DNA from: Ophioceras dolichostomum
Lineage: Eukaryota > Ascomycota > Sordariomycetes > Magnaporthales > Ophioceraceae
Length of the DNA stretch: 33,315 nt
Direction: 5' to 3'
Assembly (NCBI GenBank): GCA_003049485.1
Contig: PYST01000389.1
Coordinates: 1-33,315 of the forward strand
Positions within the stretch are counted from its first letter, which is position 1. Each line of letters opens with the position of its first letter. The notes under the pieces were generated by a model. That model was not told the origin of the DNA, made no database searches, and saw nothing but the letters and a program-made list of their open reading frames with translations. Position numbers and translations under genes: made by a program. Below are positions 12,052 through 22,348 of the stretch, in pieces.

Positions 12052-13585
12052 GGCCATGCTTCCAGATCAGGTCAGCGAAACGGAGGAATTTCGAGGGAGG
12101 ATTTTGCTTGATGCGGTCACACTAGATCCAGGAAGAAAGAGGAGAAGGCCTGGAAAAATTGACAGATGGATCTGGGGGGTCCTGGAGACCCTGAAAATGA
12201 TCCTACTGCCTCCCATCCTTCCCACTCTATCGGTTTCTTTTGCCTTTTTCAGCTCCTCGTCCAGGACGGCTGTCCCCTTCCCTACAGTCGCTGATCTGTC
12301 TGCTCTTGACCGCTTTTCCTTTTCTTGTTTCGATCTCTTCCATGTTGGGTAGAGAGGTAGGTACCCAGGTGGATGTGAAAGAGGGTACACAGTGTTGACG
12401 ACTGTGAGCGGTCAAGCAGGAGAAAGTCACTCCGATTGCTGGGCGATGTATATACACACTTGCATCTCGCAGGAGGGGGAGGGCTGGAGGATAGAGAGGA
12501 GGAGGTGGCAAGGTGGGTGGGTGATGGCATTGGCCAGCACACACAAGAGAGCAGAAGAAATGAAAACAAATGCATGAGATACATGTCTCATTTCCATCAA
12601 TTATCTATGGCAATGAGCAAACTCGCAAAAGTACGCGGGCTGGCGGTGTGCAAGGCGGGTGGGTACGAAGGCATTGAGGGAGAAAACGTGACGACCAATG
12701 CCGACTCGGTGGCGTCCTGTGGTCGGTGTTCCGGGCGACTTGGGGCTGACACCTAGCCAACACGGATATAAGTCACAATTCGGAGTGAGAGAAGCATGGG
12801 TGTACGGAGGTCCTGCAAAGGGTGTGCGAGTTTGAAAAATGCATCTCCGTAGTTGGTGGGCTGGGAGCTGTGATTGGTGATGCATTCTGTGCCGTGTCTT
12901 GCTTTCATTATGTGGCGTCTAGTCTGGGCAATCGGTCAGGCAGGCAGAGGAAAGTACGAGAGCGTCGTGGATGGGTGGGTGCTCAAGTTCAGCCAAAGGC
13001 TCAGCTGAGTGCGTGCGCTTTCCGTCCGATGTCCCATCATTTCTCTCTTCCTCCTCTCTCTCTCCATCCTCCCTCACTCCCTCCAACTCAACCTGATTCC
13101 CTTTCCCACACTACACCACTCGTATACCTTCCACCGTCTTTGTGCGAAGGTACCATCCGAGGCAGGTCCCAGGCACAAAATCACATACACGACACACGAC
13201 ACACTGCACCGTTCGGGTCTCTCTGCTTCAGGTTGCGCTGTACGCGCTGTGAAACCAGGCCTCCAGTCAGGCACACCGATGTCATTGGTGCTGGGGTTTC
13301 AATCTCACAGCATGGAAACATTCCGTTAAACTGACACGAGAGAGAGAGCCCCGAAGGCAACGCCCATGTTAACCAGCACCCAGCTCCTGAAACGCACACG
13401 ATGCAGGCCCTGCTCGATATTGTGAGTCCTTGGAAAGCTCCTGAACTGATGATGAGGAATTGATGTGTCGGCGGAGTTGCGGATGGAACCCGCCCGCCGC
13501 CTTGCCTTCTTGGGACCAGGAACGCCACAAGCCTCAGTGGGGCATGAGGCAGGAAAGCTGGCCACTCAGAGGCTCCCGATCCCTA

Positions 13586-13621
13586 GATCCCCTGTCGCTT
13601 TTTAGCGCGGTCCTGGGGATC
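13586..13621. other. Nested inverted repeat (possible cruciform)
   Basis: GATCCCC at 13586-13592 is the exact reverse complement of GGGGATC at 13615-13621. Inside it lies CGCT-TTTT-AGCG, a second perfect 4-base stem. Further GATCGGGG-like copies flank it near 13637. No gene is close. Confidence 0.55.
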
Positions 13622-15695
13622 GAGAATTTGGTGGGCGATCGGGGATTCTGAAAGTCAGGCCTCAGGCAAGAAAAACAGCCAGGCAGCCTCGCGGCTAGAC
13701 CAGTATTGCCAAGCATCCATTTTCTGGCCCCCAACCGAAGTGATATCTCTCGAATGCGGGCACGGCCAAGTCTCATGCACTCTTTGTCTATGAGCAGCTG
13801 AAATTCCCATCCCGTGCTGTCACAGTCACAAAAAAATCCGGCACAAACCTTGGCCGGGGTGCTTGCCTGGGGTCTGAGAAGCGCATTGGCAGCACGCTAT
13901 CGACACCTCACAGGGTGTAACAGTGCTGGAGGGGAGAGAGCAGACACAAGGAAAGGAAGCCGGCGGAGCTTCCTTACTCTCCTTCCCAGCCTGTTTGTTG
14001 GGAGTTTCTTTTTGCAACCCACGACCGCTGAAACCTCCGGTCTTCGCATCCAGGTAGACGATTGATCGTTGGCGGTTGGCTGCTAGTATGCCCCGCACCT
14101 TGGGCTGCGGCCTTTGGTAGGACAGGGCACTTGCCGGAATTACCCATCTCGACCATAGCACTAGCTAGCAGCGACTCGTTTCCGGGGCCACTGCCTCGTC
14201 AGGCAGGGAGTGTACGCTTGTACTTTGTCCGGCTGGCTGACTCTGGGTGGGGAGAGGGGAGAAGATTAAGGAGACGAGGGGGTCGGATGGCTTTGTCTCG
14301 TCATCGCGGCATCAGAATCGACCGACCACCCAATCGCGGCGTCCCAGGCCTTCTCAAGCCTTGGTACATTAGAGTCGATAGTCTGAACCTTGTCCAGGAT
14401 AGCCAGGGGTTTGCAATAGAGTGGTCGTGGGATGGAAGTAAGGGAGCAAACTCCCTTCAAGACAGAAGTGGGGGAAAGAGAAGAGTGAGACAAGGCAGAT
14501 TGGGGTGGCGCGCGGAGCAGTCCCTCCTAAGAGTGTGTGAGCCCATAGCTAACGGAAAGAGAGAGGAAGAGAGAGAGAGGACCACGGCCATTATGGGGCG
14601 AAGTAATTGTGGGAGAGCGAGGGGTTTTGCTGCCGGAGAGTAGCTCCGGATAGCGCTTCTGCGTCGTGAAGTTGGGGCAATGGTGCCGGCCCACGCTTGT
14701 TGGGCTGTGGCTCATCTGAAAGCTGTTGGGGGCCCATCGACGATAGAAGAGAGGTGGAAGGTATTGGCAAGATGCTGACGGTAAGGTGTCTCGTAGTGGG
14801 TAGTGGAAAGACGACGAAATCGGATTCTACCGCCCATCTGCCGACGCAAGCAGATCGTACCCCCGCCGCCGTCTTCAGTTGGCAGCTCCGCGCCTCCTGC
14901 TGCTCCTCGCGGCCGATTGGCTTTGCGAGAAGAAATTGAAGGCGGCCACCAGACTCGATGAGGGGTTGTCGCGGAAGCTGTGTGCGGGAGGATAGTGACA
15001 ACGCCATCGCGTACACCCACTTGCTCCCAGCTCTTCCGGCGTCGAAGAACTGACGGCTCCGTACACCGACCGTGGAGGCGGCCAGTGGCGGTGATTACAC
15101 GGTAGGTCTCCTTCCGGGTCAGCTCCAGCCCATGATCGCGCACCTCCTGATCTCAGTTCAGTTCTTGGTGGGCTCGCGCAGAAGGTGTTCACATCGCACT
15201 GCGGCTCCGTTTGATCGGGGCGGAAGAGCTCGGCGACTGGAATGGTGCAAATTGGATTGCCTGCCGTATCGCACGGGTAGGCGAAGTCATGTAGGGCTCC
15301 CACAATGAAGACATAGATCGCAGCATAGACATGATGTTTTGGAATCGTTCTGGACGAGTTTTGGAAAAGATTTTCGCAGAGTGCCGACAGATTGTTCGCC
15401 GGCCCCATTCCGAGATCGCCACGGATACTGTGCAAAACTACTGTGCCACCGGAAAAGTTTTAGGCGAGGAGAGGGTCGCATTCCACCAGCCCAGGCCTAA
15501 ACCCTGCCCCAGTTAGCGTCCGAATCGTCAGAGATACTGAAACCATGCACACTGTGTGCTGCACAATCGGCCTCGCCTGGCCCTGAGGAGCACAGCTTCA
15601 GAGGGCCAGATCAGGATACCCTCACAGCCACCTCGCTTTGTACGCGCCACACATCCACGCCTCTCTTCGAAACCGTTATGTTACTTTCCTTTCGC

Positions 15696-15707
15696 ATACG
15701 ATCGTAT
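15696..15707. other. 12-base perfect palindrome downstream of VPS34
   Basis: ATACGATCGTAT is identical to its reverse complement. It lies about 300 bases beyond the VPS34 stop codon, in the likely 3' UTR or terminator region. It could be a protein-binding site or chance. Confidence 0.5.
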
Positions 15708-16006
15708 ATACGACATCACATAGCTAGGTAGTACACAATAGGATTTCAACAAGTCAATATTTCGGCCTGATACGTCCGATGCGTGTGGCAATGACATAGG
15801 TAGGTAGACATGATGGACTGGAACCCTCTTAAACGCCTAACCGCGAAGAATCATAGAGCTGCTAGCAATACACGAGTTTTTGCCTTGGGAAGAGAGGCAA
15901 GGACAGAAAGAAGAAGGATACAAGACAGAGCTAGGAAATAGAATGGCAAACAAAACCAGAGGTTTCAAGCCGTTACAGCCACAAGCCCAGCATACTCCAA
16001 CAAAGT

Positions 16007-18790
16007 CTAGGCCCTGAAGGCCTGCACGAACTCGTGCAGTCGGTCAATAACAATGGGCACAAACGCGTTGAGGTTATCGTCGATAATATGCTCGAAGTGG
16101 CGCAGCGCCTCCTCCTCGTTCATGTCCAGGTGGAAGCGGTCCTTGACCTTCAGCACGGCCTTGTCCGGCTCCAGGCGGATGTCGGGTATGTTGGCGTCCA
16201 CCATCAGGCTGAACAGGTTTAGGATCAGGTTGCTCGACTTCCGCAGGGCCGAGAAGGCCAGGAAGCAGTACTGCTTGAAACGCTGGTAGTGTTCGGACCC
16301 GGCCCCTCCCATGGCGTCGACCATCTCGCGCGACAGCTTCATGGCGGGAGCGAACGGCTTCGGGTCCCGGCCCAGGATGAAGCCGAAGTCGGCGTGGAAG
16401 AACCTGCCGTCGGGGGAGAGGAGCAGGTTGTCGAGGTGGCGGTCGCCGACGCCCAGGATGTAAGTGATGACGCAGTAACCCGCGCACGAGCGCACGAAGT
16501 TATCGTGCGCATCGCGGCGGACGCCGAGGGGGGCCGAGTCGTCCGGTTTGTGGTGCCGGAGGAAGCCGAGGGCGCCGGTGGTGCGGTATTTAGCTACGAT
16601 GGCCTGGAAGCTCTGCGAGTGGATGAACTGGGAGAGACCCGCGGAGGTGCTGGTGGCGAGGATTCGGTAGGGGGTGAGCTTCAGGTCGAGGTTCTCCTTT
16701 TGCAGCAGCTGGTCCATGAGAGTGATGGTCTGGATGACAAGCTGGTCCTGACGCAGGTCGTCGCCCGTCTTGAAGATGATCGGGTATTTCTGGTTGTCCG
16801 TGGTCAGGAAGGTGACTTTGATGGGATGCAGCGACGACTTGAACACCGTCGTCTCTTCTGGAACCACGGCGACGATTTTTTGGGACGGGTCCAGTGGCAG
16901 AGCCAAGGGGGGATCGATCTTGGTCAGCTCGTTCTTGGGGTCCGCCAGGAAGTGCTTGACCCTCTCGGTCCGGCGCGCTATTGACTCGCCGGACTCCTTG
17001 ATCTCAATCGAGATCCGAGAGAGGATTTGGATCCATTCTGCCTGCCGGAGAAGCGCCTTGCGGTGTTCCCTCCCCTCGGAACCCTGTGCCTCAAGGTCGG
17101 TCATGAAGTCGTAGGCGACCTTCCGGTAGACGGTCCGGTGCTCCGGGAGCTGCTCTTGACTGCTGTCGTCGCACTCCACCATCAGGTACCAGTAGAAGTA
17201 GTTGCCCAGGTCGAAGTTGGCCACGGCCTTGGAAATCAGGAAGCGAGCCAGCGATGAGGCGTGCGTGGCGTCCTGGTTGCCCTCTGGTGAAATATGCTCG
17301 AACTTGAGCGCCTGCACCAGCTGTAACAGGTAGAGGAGCAGCTCCTGGTCTGACGCCTTACGCAGACGTTCAACAGCGTACGTCCTCACAGCCGGGAATT
17401 CGAAGGTAGGACCAAGGAGCTCAAGAGCATCGTCCACGTCGATCTCGGTCCACTTGGCGAGCATCTGCACGGCCTGCTTCGCCTCAGTCTGATCGTTCCA
17501 GTTGACTGACTTGACAAACTTGGTCAGGGCCCGCTTGTCTCGGGTGAGGTGGTAGCGGAACTTCCAGACCAAGTCTCTCTCGTCCGCCGACAAAATATGG
17601 GTTGGCGAGTATGCCAGAATGCTGTTCAGTTCGTCGCGCGTCTTGGCGTTGGGCTTCAGGTCCTTATCCATCACCCCGTGACGATGCTGGCCACGGACGA
17701 GTCGTCGGTGCTTGCTTTCCGCGGGGTTGTCTTTAGCACCCACCTCCGGGTCGTAAACACGGACGAGCCGGCCGCCCTGGCCCGTGACATCTGTCGGACT
17801 GTTGATACCCGGGCCGTACATGACCTCGGGTGGCGGCTTCAGCACAATCGCCGACTGCGACGATGACGTATGCTGCAGGGCCGAGATGGGAGGTGGCGGG
17901 TATTCATGGTCGGCGAAGACGACGGGGAAGTCGAATCGAGGCAGCTCGATGTTGAGCATGAACTTGGAGGCCCGTTGTTCAGGTTCCCGTGGTTTGCTGG
18001 TGGTGGCTGTAGAGCCACTGTTGGTGTTGCTACTGTCGTCTTTGCTGCTGCCACCATTGCCTTGGTCAAGAGCCTGCTGTCGCTGCATTGTCTTCAGTGA
18101 GGACCTCGCAGCCTGCAGCCCGCGCCTCTCGAAACCCCTGAAAACCAGCTGGTCGAGCCACTCGATGCGTGGGATCTCCCCCATCTCGTGTTTCTTGAAC
18201 AGCTTCTCCATCCGATCCATCTCTTCGGCGTCCTTGTCGATGGGAAGCGGGTCATCCCGCCTGGACCCCGACCGCTTCTTCGGGAGTATCGCCGGCGTCG
18301 ACGTATCGTCGCTGCCGTCGGCCAAGCTGTGTCTGTGCACGTGGCACTTCTGGCGGCCCTTCTGCACCTGGTTCTCCTTGTCGAAGAGGGGCAATGTAGT
18401 GCCGCCGAACGGCGCCGCATGGCCCTGTGCATTCTCGCCTCCGGCAGGTGACAGGTCCCAGATCGTAATGGCAAGGTGCGAATTGAGCGGGAGGTTGCGG
18501 TACTTAACCGGCAGGACTAACCACTCATTCCACCTCCGCTCGGACTTGAAGGCCTTGTATGCAGTGGAGACGTTGACGGTGAGAGGCTTGGAGCCGGCCC
18601 AAACCTGCACGGTAACGAACAGATCGGACGAAGGGCTTGTGTTGGACCCCAGATGGCGGAGTTCGGGTCTCTCCAGTAGCGTCGAGAAGCGATACGGAGT
18701 CTCGTCACCCTCCAGATTTATGATGCGAACACATACTGGGAAGTCCACGGCCTCCGAGCTCGCGAACGAGAACGGCTCGGTGTCCCTCAT
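16007..18790 (-). CDS. VPS34: Phosphatidylinositol 3-kinase Vps34 (class III PI3K)
   Basis: The enzyme phosphorylates phosphatidylinositol at the 3-position to make PI3P on endosome, vacuole and pre-autophagosomal membranes. In known fungi it works with Vps15 and Vps30/Atg6. The single uninterrupted exon encodes 927 residues from the ATG at 18790, close to the family's usual 850-950. Domains in order: N-terminal C2 domain (about residues 15-200), a Ser/Asn-rich linker, the helical PIK accessory domain (about 385-540, containing TRDKRALTKFVKSVNW), and the catalytic domain (about 620-927). Visible catalytic features are the ATP-site lysine in PIIFKTGDDLRQDQ, the catalytic loop GDRHLDNLL near residue 780, and the DFG activation segment near 797. 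The C-terminal amphipathic helix ending in HEFVQAFRA is intact. I chose 18790 because the frame upstream lacks an ATG and MRDTEPFSFASSEAVDFPV resembles the fungal N-terminus. It is transcribed head-to-head with NSE4. No key residue is missing. Confidence 0.97.
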   Translation of the reverse strand: MRDTEPFSFASSEAVDFPVCVRIINLEGDETPYRFSTLLERPELRHLGSNTSPSSDLFVTVQVWAGSKPLTVNVSTAYKAFKSERRWNEWLVLPVKYRNLPLNSHLAITIWDLSPAGGENAQGHAAPFGGTTLPLFDKENQVQKGRQKCHVHRHSLADGSDDTSTPAILPKKRSGSRRDDPLPIDKDAEEMDRMEKLFKKHEMGEIPRIEWLDQLVFRGFERRGLQAARSSLKTMQRQQALDQGNGGSSKDDSSNTNSGSTATTSKPREPEQRASKFMLNIELPRFDFPVVFADHEYPPPPISALQHTSSSQSAIVLKPPPEVMYGPGINSPTDVTGQGGRLVRVYDPEVGAKDNPAESKHRRLVRGQHRHGVMDKDLKPNAKTRDELNSILAYSPTHILSADERDLVWKFRYHLTRDKRALTKFVKSVNWNDQTEAKQAVQMLAKWTEIDVDDALELLGPTFEFPAVRTYAVERLRKASDQELLLYLLQLVQALKFEHISPEGNQDATHASSLARFLISKAVANFDLGNYFYWYLMVECDDSSQEQLPEHRTVYRKVAYDFMTDLEAQGSEGREHRKALLRQAEWIQILSRISIEIKESGESIARRTERVKHFLADPKNELTKIDPPLALPLDPSQKIVAVVPEETTVFKSSLHPIKVTFLTTDNQKYPIIFKTGDDLRQDQLVIQTITLMDQLLQKENLDLKLTPYRILATSTSAGLSQFIHSQSFQAIVAKYRTTGALGFLRHHKPDDSAPLGVRRDAHDNFVRSCAGYCVITYILGVGDRHLDNLLLSPDGRFFHADFGFILGRDPKPFAPAMKLSREMVDAMGGAGSEHYQRFKQYCFLAFSALRKSSNLILNLFSLMVDANIPDIRLEPDKAVLKVKDRFHLDMNEEEALRHFEHIIDDNLNAFVPIVIDRLHEFVQAFRA

Positions 18791-19383
18791 CTTTTCGGGG
18801 GAACTCCTACCCTGCAAATCTACCGAAATTCACCGAGGCCGCTGTCTTTTTGCATGATGACAGAAGAGAGTCATCAAATGACATCGACCGCTGGCCCTCG
18901 GAAGTACCTAAGAAAGAGAAAAAAAAAAAGAAACTAGAGTCACAAGCTGCCGTCAAGCTATTTCTGATGCGCCACAGACGCTTGCCTGGAGTTTGTCTGA
19001 CGAGTGCGTTGGTGATTGGCTGTGACGACAATGCGCACGTGCGGCCGCGACCATCTCTTCCTTATCAGCACGGCCAAGAGCCCGATATGCAACAAAACGC
19101 ATTGATCTTCCTACCCCGATAAGACGTCATCCCACCAAGAGACGCGCCCAGCCCAGCGCAACTTTTCTTATCAGCGTGACGGCGAACGTTATCGGACAAC
19201 CGCAAACGGCATTGGCGTGAGAATGCGCCCATCGATCGGATCTTCTTCAGAACGCAACGCTGCACTCGAACCTCGGTCTCATTAGCTCATTAGCCGATCT
19301 TCTAAGTATTCCCGCTCTCTGCTCCTCTTGTCACCGACTATTCGAATTTTCACAACTTTCCGCCAGTCGCAACACCACCGAAA
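18791..19383. promoter_or_regulatory. Shared divergent promoter region of VPS34 and NSE4
   Basis: This 593-base gap separates the start codons of two divergently transcribed genes. It contains two CTTATCAG elements (19061-19068 and 19167-19174), a GATAAG at 19118-19123 followed at once by a GACGTCAT (CRE-like half), and a palindromic CACGTG at 19036-19041. GATAAG/CTTATC is the core bound by fungal GATA factors such as the AreA/NIT2 nitrogen regulators, and CACGTG is a bHLH core. No clear TATA box is visible on either side. The motifs are seen directly; actual binding is inference. Confidence 0.5.
18820..18855 (-). other. Short upstream reading frame in the VPS34 leader
   Basis: An ATG on the minus strand at 18855 opens an 11-codon frame closed by TAG at 18820, 30 bases before the VPS34 start. 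A second overlapping upstream frame starts at an ATG further out (near 18884, 25 codons) and stops at about 18807. Both would be met first by scanning ribosomes if the transcript starts upstream of them. A role in restraining VPS34 translation is inference. Confidence 0.4.
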
Positions 19384-20849
19384 ATGCCGAACGAGAATCG
19401 CCGCAGGAGCGGCCGCCGACGAGCCTCCGAGCGGGCCTCTGAGCGGGCCTCCGAGATCAATGAATCTGCTAAGGATGTCAAAGATTTGGACTTTTTCGAC
19501 CCCAATCAGCCTCAGGAGGAGCGCCGCGAGATCACTCGCGGACTTCGCAGCCTCATGGCCAAGAGGAAGGAGCACCACGACGACCTGATGGGCTCCGACG
19601 TCAAGATGTTCAAACAGATGATCAAGAAGTCGGACGATCTCGTTTGGCGGGCGAAGCAGACCTCAGAGGCCATGGTCGACGCTCGGTTCCTTCTGAGCAT
19701 GAGCGAGATCGCGTATCGCCGCGCTGTGAAGGTGACGCACAGCAACACCGGCAACGGCGTCGACGTCGACGAGTTCGTGTCCAAGTGCATCACCTATATG
19801 CGCCACGGCGCAGGCATCGCCGACGACAACCACGCCGATCTGTCCAGCACGCAGCGCCAACGCCGAACGGCGGCGCGCGCAAATGCGGGGCCTTCGACGA
19901 ACAACGGTGGCCGGCAGAGGAGGGCGGCGGCATCCGCAGCAGCAGCGCGCATCAGCGCCGCTGGCGGTGGTGACCCCGACAGCGATGACGAAGACGGGAT
20001 CGGCGACTCGGGTGACATGCTGAACTGGGCCCACTTCGGCAAGTACGCCTGCATGCCGTTCATCCGCCGCCCAGGTCTCCCCACAATGCTCCTCGGACCC
20101 CTCTCGATCCAGAAGAAGGCCCGAAAGGTAGCCAAGAGGGCAGCGCGACTCCGGATCGGCGACCTTAAGGAGGTGAGGCCGGAAGTGCTGAGCGTCGAGG
20201 AGGTTGTCGGCACGGCCAGCAAGAAGGCGCGGGCGGACCTCGCCGCTATGTGTAGAAAGATTAGAGACATCTTGGCGGCGGCCCAAGATACGGCCAGGAA
20301 CAAGATGGAGGGCGAAGTCGAAGCCCTTCCCGAGGAGCAGCGGGAGGATGACGCGATCCTGCAGCACATCTACGACAAGTATGCCATCCGTGATACGGGG
20401 GGGATGGACCTCATCCGTTTCGCCATAAACCCCCACTCGTTCGGCCAGACCGTCGAAAACCTCTTCTACGTCAGCTTCCTCATCCGAGACGACGCCGTGA
20501 TTCTCGAGTTCGACGACAACGGCCTCCCGTCAGTCTGTGAGTGAAGCTTCCTCCCCCCTCTCATTCTTTCTTGCCATAATGTGGCGCGTTTATCCGCGTT
20601 TCGGATGTCCAATCGATGATCTACTAACACTCGTGACTATGCGCTTTCGTGACAGACGCGGTACTGCCAGACACTGAGTTGCCAACGCAAACGCAAAGGC
20701 ACTCGGCGCGGCAACAGGCCGTCATCACTATCGATGAGGGGACATGGAAGGACGTCATCAGGACGTTCGACGTTAAAGAGCCCATGATCCCACACAGGAC
20801 TGACGCGCCCACGGAGGCGCCGGGAGCCAGGGGTTGGTACAACAGCTAG
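19384..20849 (+). CDS. NSE4: Nse4, kleisin subunit of the Smc5/6 complex
   Basis: Nse4 bridges the Smc5 and Smc6 heads and binds Nse1/Nse3 in the nuclear complex that acts in recombination repair and replication-fork stability. Exon 1 is 19384-20536. An intron with a GTGAGT donor at 20537, an ACTAACA branch region near 20624 and a GACAG acceptor at 20655 (119 bases) joins to exon 2, 20656-20849. The product is 448 residues. It has a basic Ser/Arg-rich N-terminus, an N-terminal Nse3-binding region (about 35-150), an Arg/Ala-rich linker, an acidic patch (DSDDEDGIGDS), the conserved NWAHFGKYACMPFIRRPG segment, and the C-terminal winged-helix domain with NPHSFGQTVENLFYVSFLIRD, a family signature. 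The spliced exon 2 supplies the usual ending: TWKDVIRTFDVKEPMIPHR. The ATG context CCGAAAATG is good. Assignment is secure. Confidence 0.96.
19421..19455 (+). repeat. 12-base coding repeat in NSE4 (ASER units)
   Basis: Nearly three copies of a 12-base unit (GCCTCCGAGCGG with one T variant) encode ASER-ASER-ASE at residues about 14-24 of Nse4. It lies in the disordered N-terminus, so length variation there is likely tolerated. Confidence 0.75.
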
Positions 20850-22348
20850 TCGGTCTCAAAGAAAGGCGGCAGATGCCACCATCAGCTACAGGAATCACCT
20901 TGGTGGATGTCTTAGGGACCACGGTTCCCAGTACAGGCAAATCCAGGCAACCAGAACGTCCAGCTATATCATCGTCATGTCCGACCTCCTCCCCCTCCTC
21001 CTTCCTCTCCCGAAGTCTCGTTAGATGGTACCCCGCCCTCACGGGCATCGTGGCCTTCCCGCATCTCCTTCCTCTTTGTTAACAAAACAGTATAAATGCT
21101 GTCCGGATGTTACCTTCGGACGGTTGTCGCGCATCGTGTATGTCTGGCGCTGATAATCTGAAATCTGGCTGCTCGAGTAGTGTAGCATAGCCTGTCCCAC
21201 AGCTACACAATGCTTTTCTTTCTCAATGAAGCACGCACAGTTTTGACGAATCTCCCATGAGCGGTCATTTCATCTCTTGAGACTGGGCGCTGTTCTAAGC
21301 GTCCTCCTTGTTCAACAAGTCTACATTGATCAATGCTCGCCTTGCGTTTGCTGGACTTCTTCCACCTAATCTATCAAGTCATTGCTCCTTTATCTCTGCT
21401 GCCTGCTTTGTTCTCTGCCGGTCGAAAATGTGGAAAGCCTTTCTTCTATTGATCATCTTGGACCGCCGCGAATGCATCTTGGTTGATCTCCATGTGATGC
21501 CAATGGGTTCAGGCCGGTGCCGGCTCGAGGGCATTGTCGGGCAGTTTCGAGAAACAGCAGTGTAACTCATCGTTGAAGAATTGGGATGACAACCCCGGTT
21601 ACAGTTTGGTGACAATGGCAGTGAATGCCCATCTCACGCATTGAGGCTCTTCGGACTGCATCCCTCATTCCCTCCTTCTTCCACTTTTCCCGATTTCAAC
21701 AGTCTGAAATTTGAAGTGCAGCGCAAGTAACATGATCCATCTGGAGTCGTGATGGCCTCCATTATTGTTCAGGGTGAGCTCGGTTAAGGATAACCAGCAC
21801 AGCAAACTCGGCAGGACATGAAGTGGCAGCAAAGTCTTAAGATGGAGGTAATTGCATGCCGTTTGATAGGGTAGCCCACAGGAGATGACTCTCTACAGGC
21901 TCCCGTTTCCAATATCACGGCCTGTGTCCCCGGTCACTCGACCGAGTAAATCGCGGAAACTACCCAGCCTCACAACATAACTGCCACAACCATGATACGG
22001 AGCAGTTCAAGCAGCCGCCAGCTTGACAGCAGCACAAAATGTCGTCTCGCCTTCCAACAAATCCTCGAAATCGTTTTTGCTGCTCCCTCCAACAGCAGCT
22101 TCGAGCCCAGCTTCGAGCCCATCTTCGTACGGGACAACATCCCGATGCCTACTCGCGCGCCACCTGTTGTCCATCAAACGAGACGAACTCAACAGCAATA
22201 AACAGATTGCAGTCTTTTTGACCGATACTTGGTGAGCCGCTGTACCCTGCAGGACCTGGAAGCCTCGAGCGGCCGACGACTAACCAGAGACAGAGAGCCC
22301 ATGTTCAGCATCGCTCGATGCACTTTGCCCACCCCGCAGACCGGCAAA
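20850..22348. other. Intergenic DNA and probable leader of the 22349 gene
   Basis: About 1.5 kb without a supported gene. A TATAAAT element sits at 21091-21097 but the next credible start codon is 1.2 kb away. Short ATG frames at 21992 and 22039 overlap one another in different phases and are best read as leader sequence. A small duplication (AGCTTCGAGCCC twice, then a variant) lies near 22098-22124. Nothing else stands out. Confidence 0.5.

Larger units (their letters stand above)
11471..16006. other. Long gene-poor region with simple repeats
   Basis: About 4.5 kb between the 3' end of the 7859 gene and the 3' end of VPS34. Short frames occur on both strands but none shows a domain or consistent codon bias. 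The first 200 bases are T-rich and fit a 3' UTR. Tetranucleotide runs (GGAT near 11962-11983, CAGT near 12030-12050) and CT-rich tracts (about 13040-13100) are present. The best small candidate is a frame on the minus strand near 15408-14875 starting at an internal ATG, but two other frames over the same bases are also open, so I do not annotate it. Confidence 0.55.

Noticed and set aside
14062..14643. 193-codon plus-strand frame
   Set aside because: Mixed composition, non-ATG start, no domain, and overlapping open frames on the other strand.
14875..15408. Possible small minus-strand gene
   Set aside because: Residues such as YAAIYVFIVGALHDFAYP look plausible, but two other frames over the same bases are also open and there is no promoter, splice or family support.
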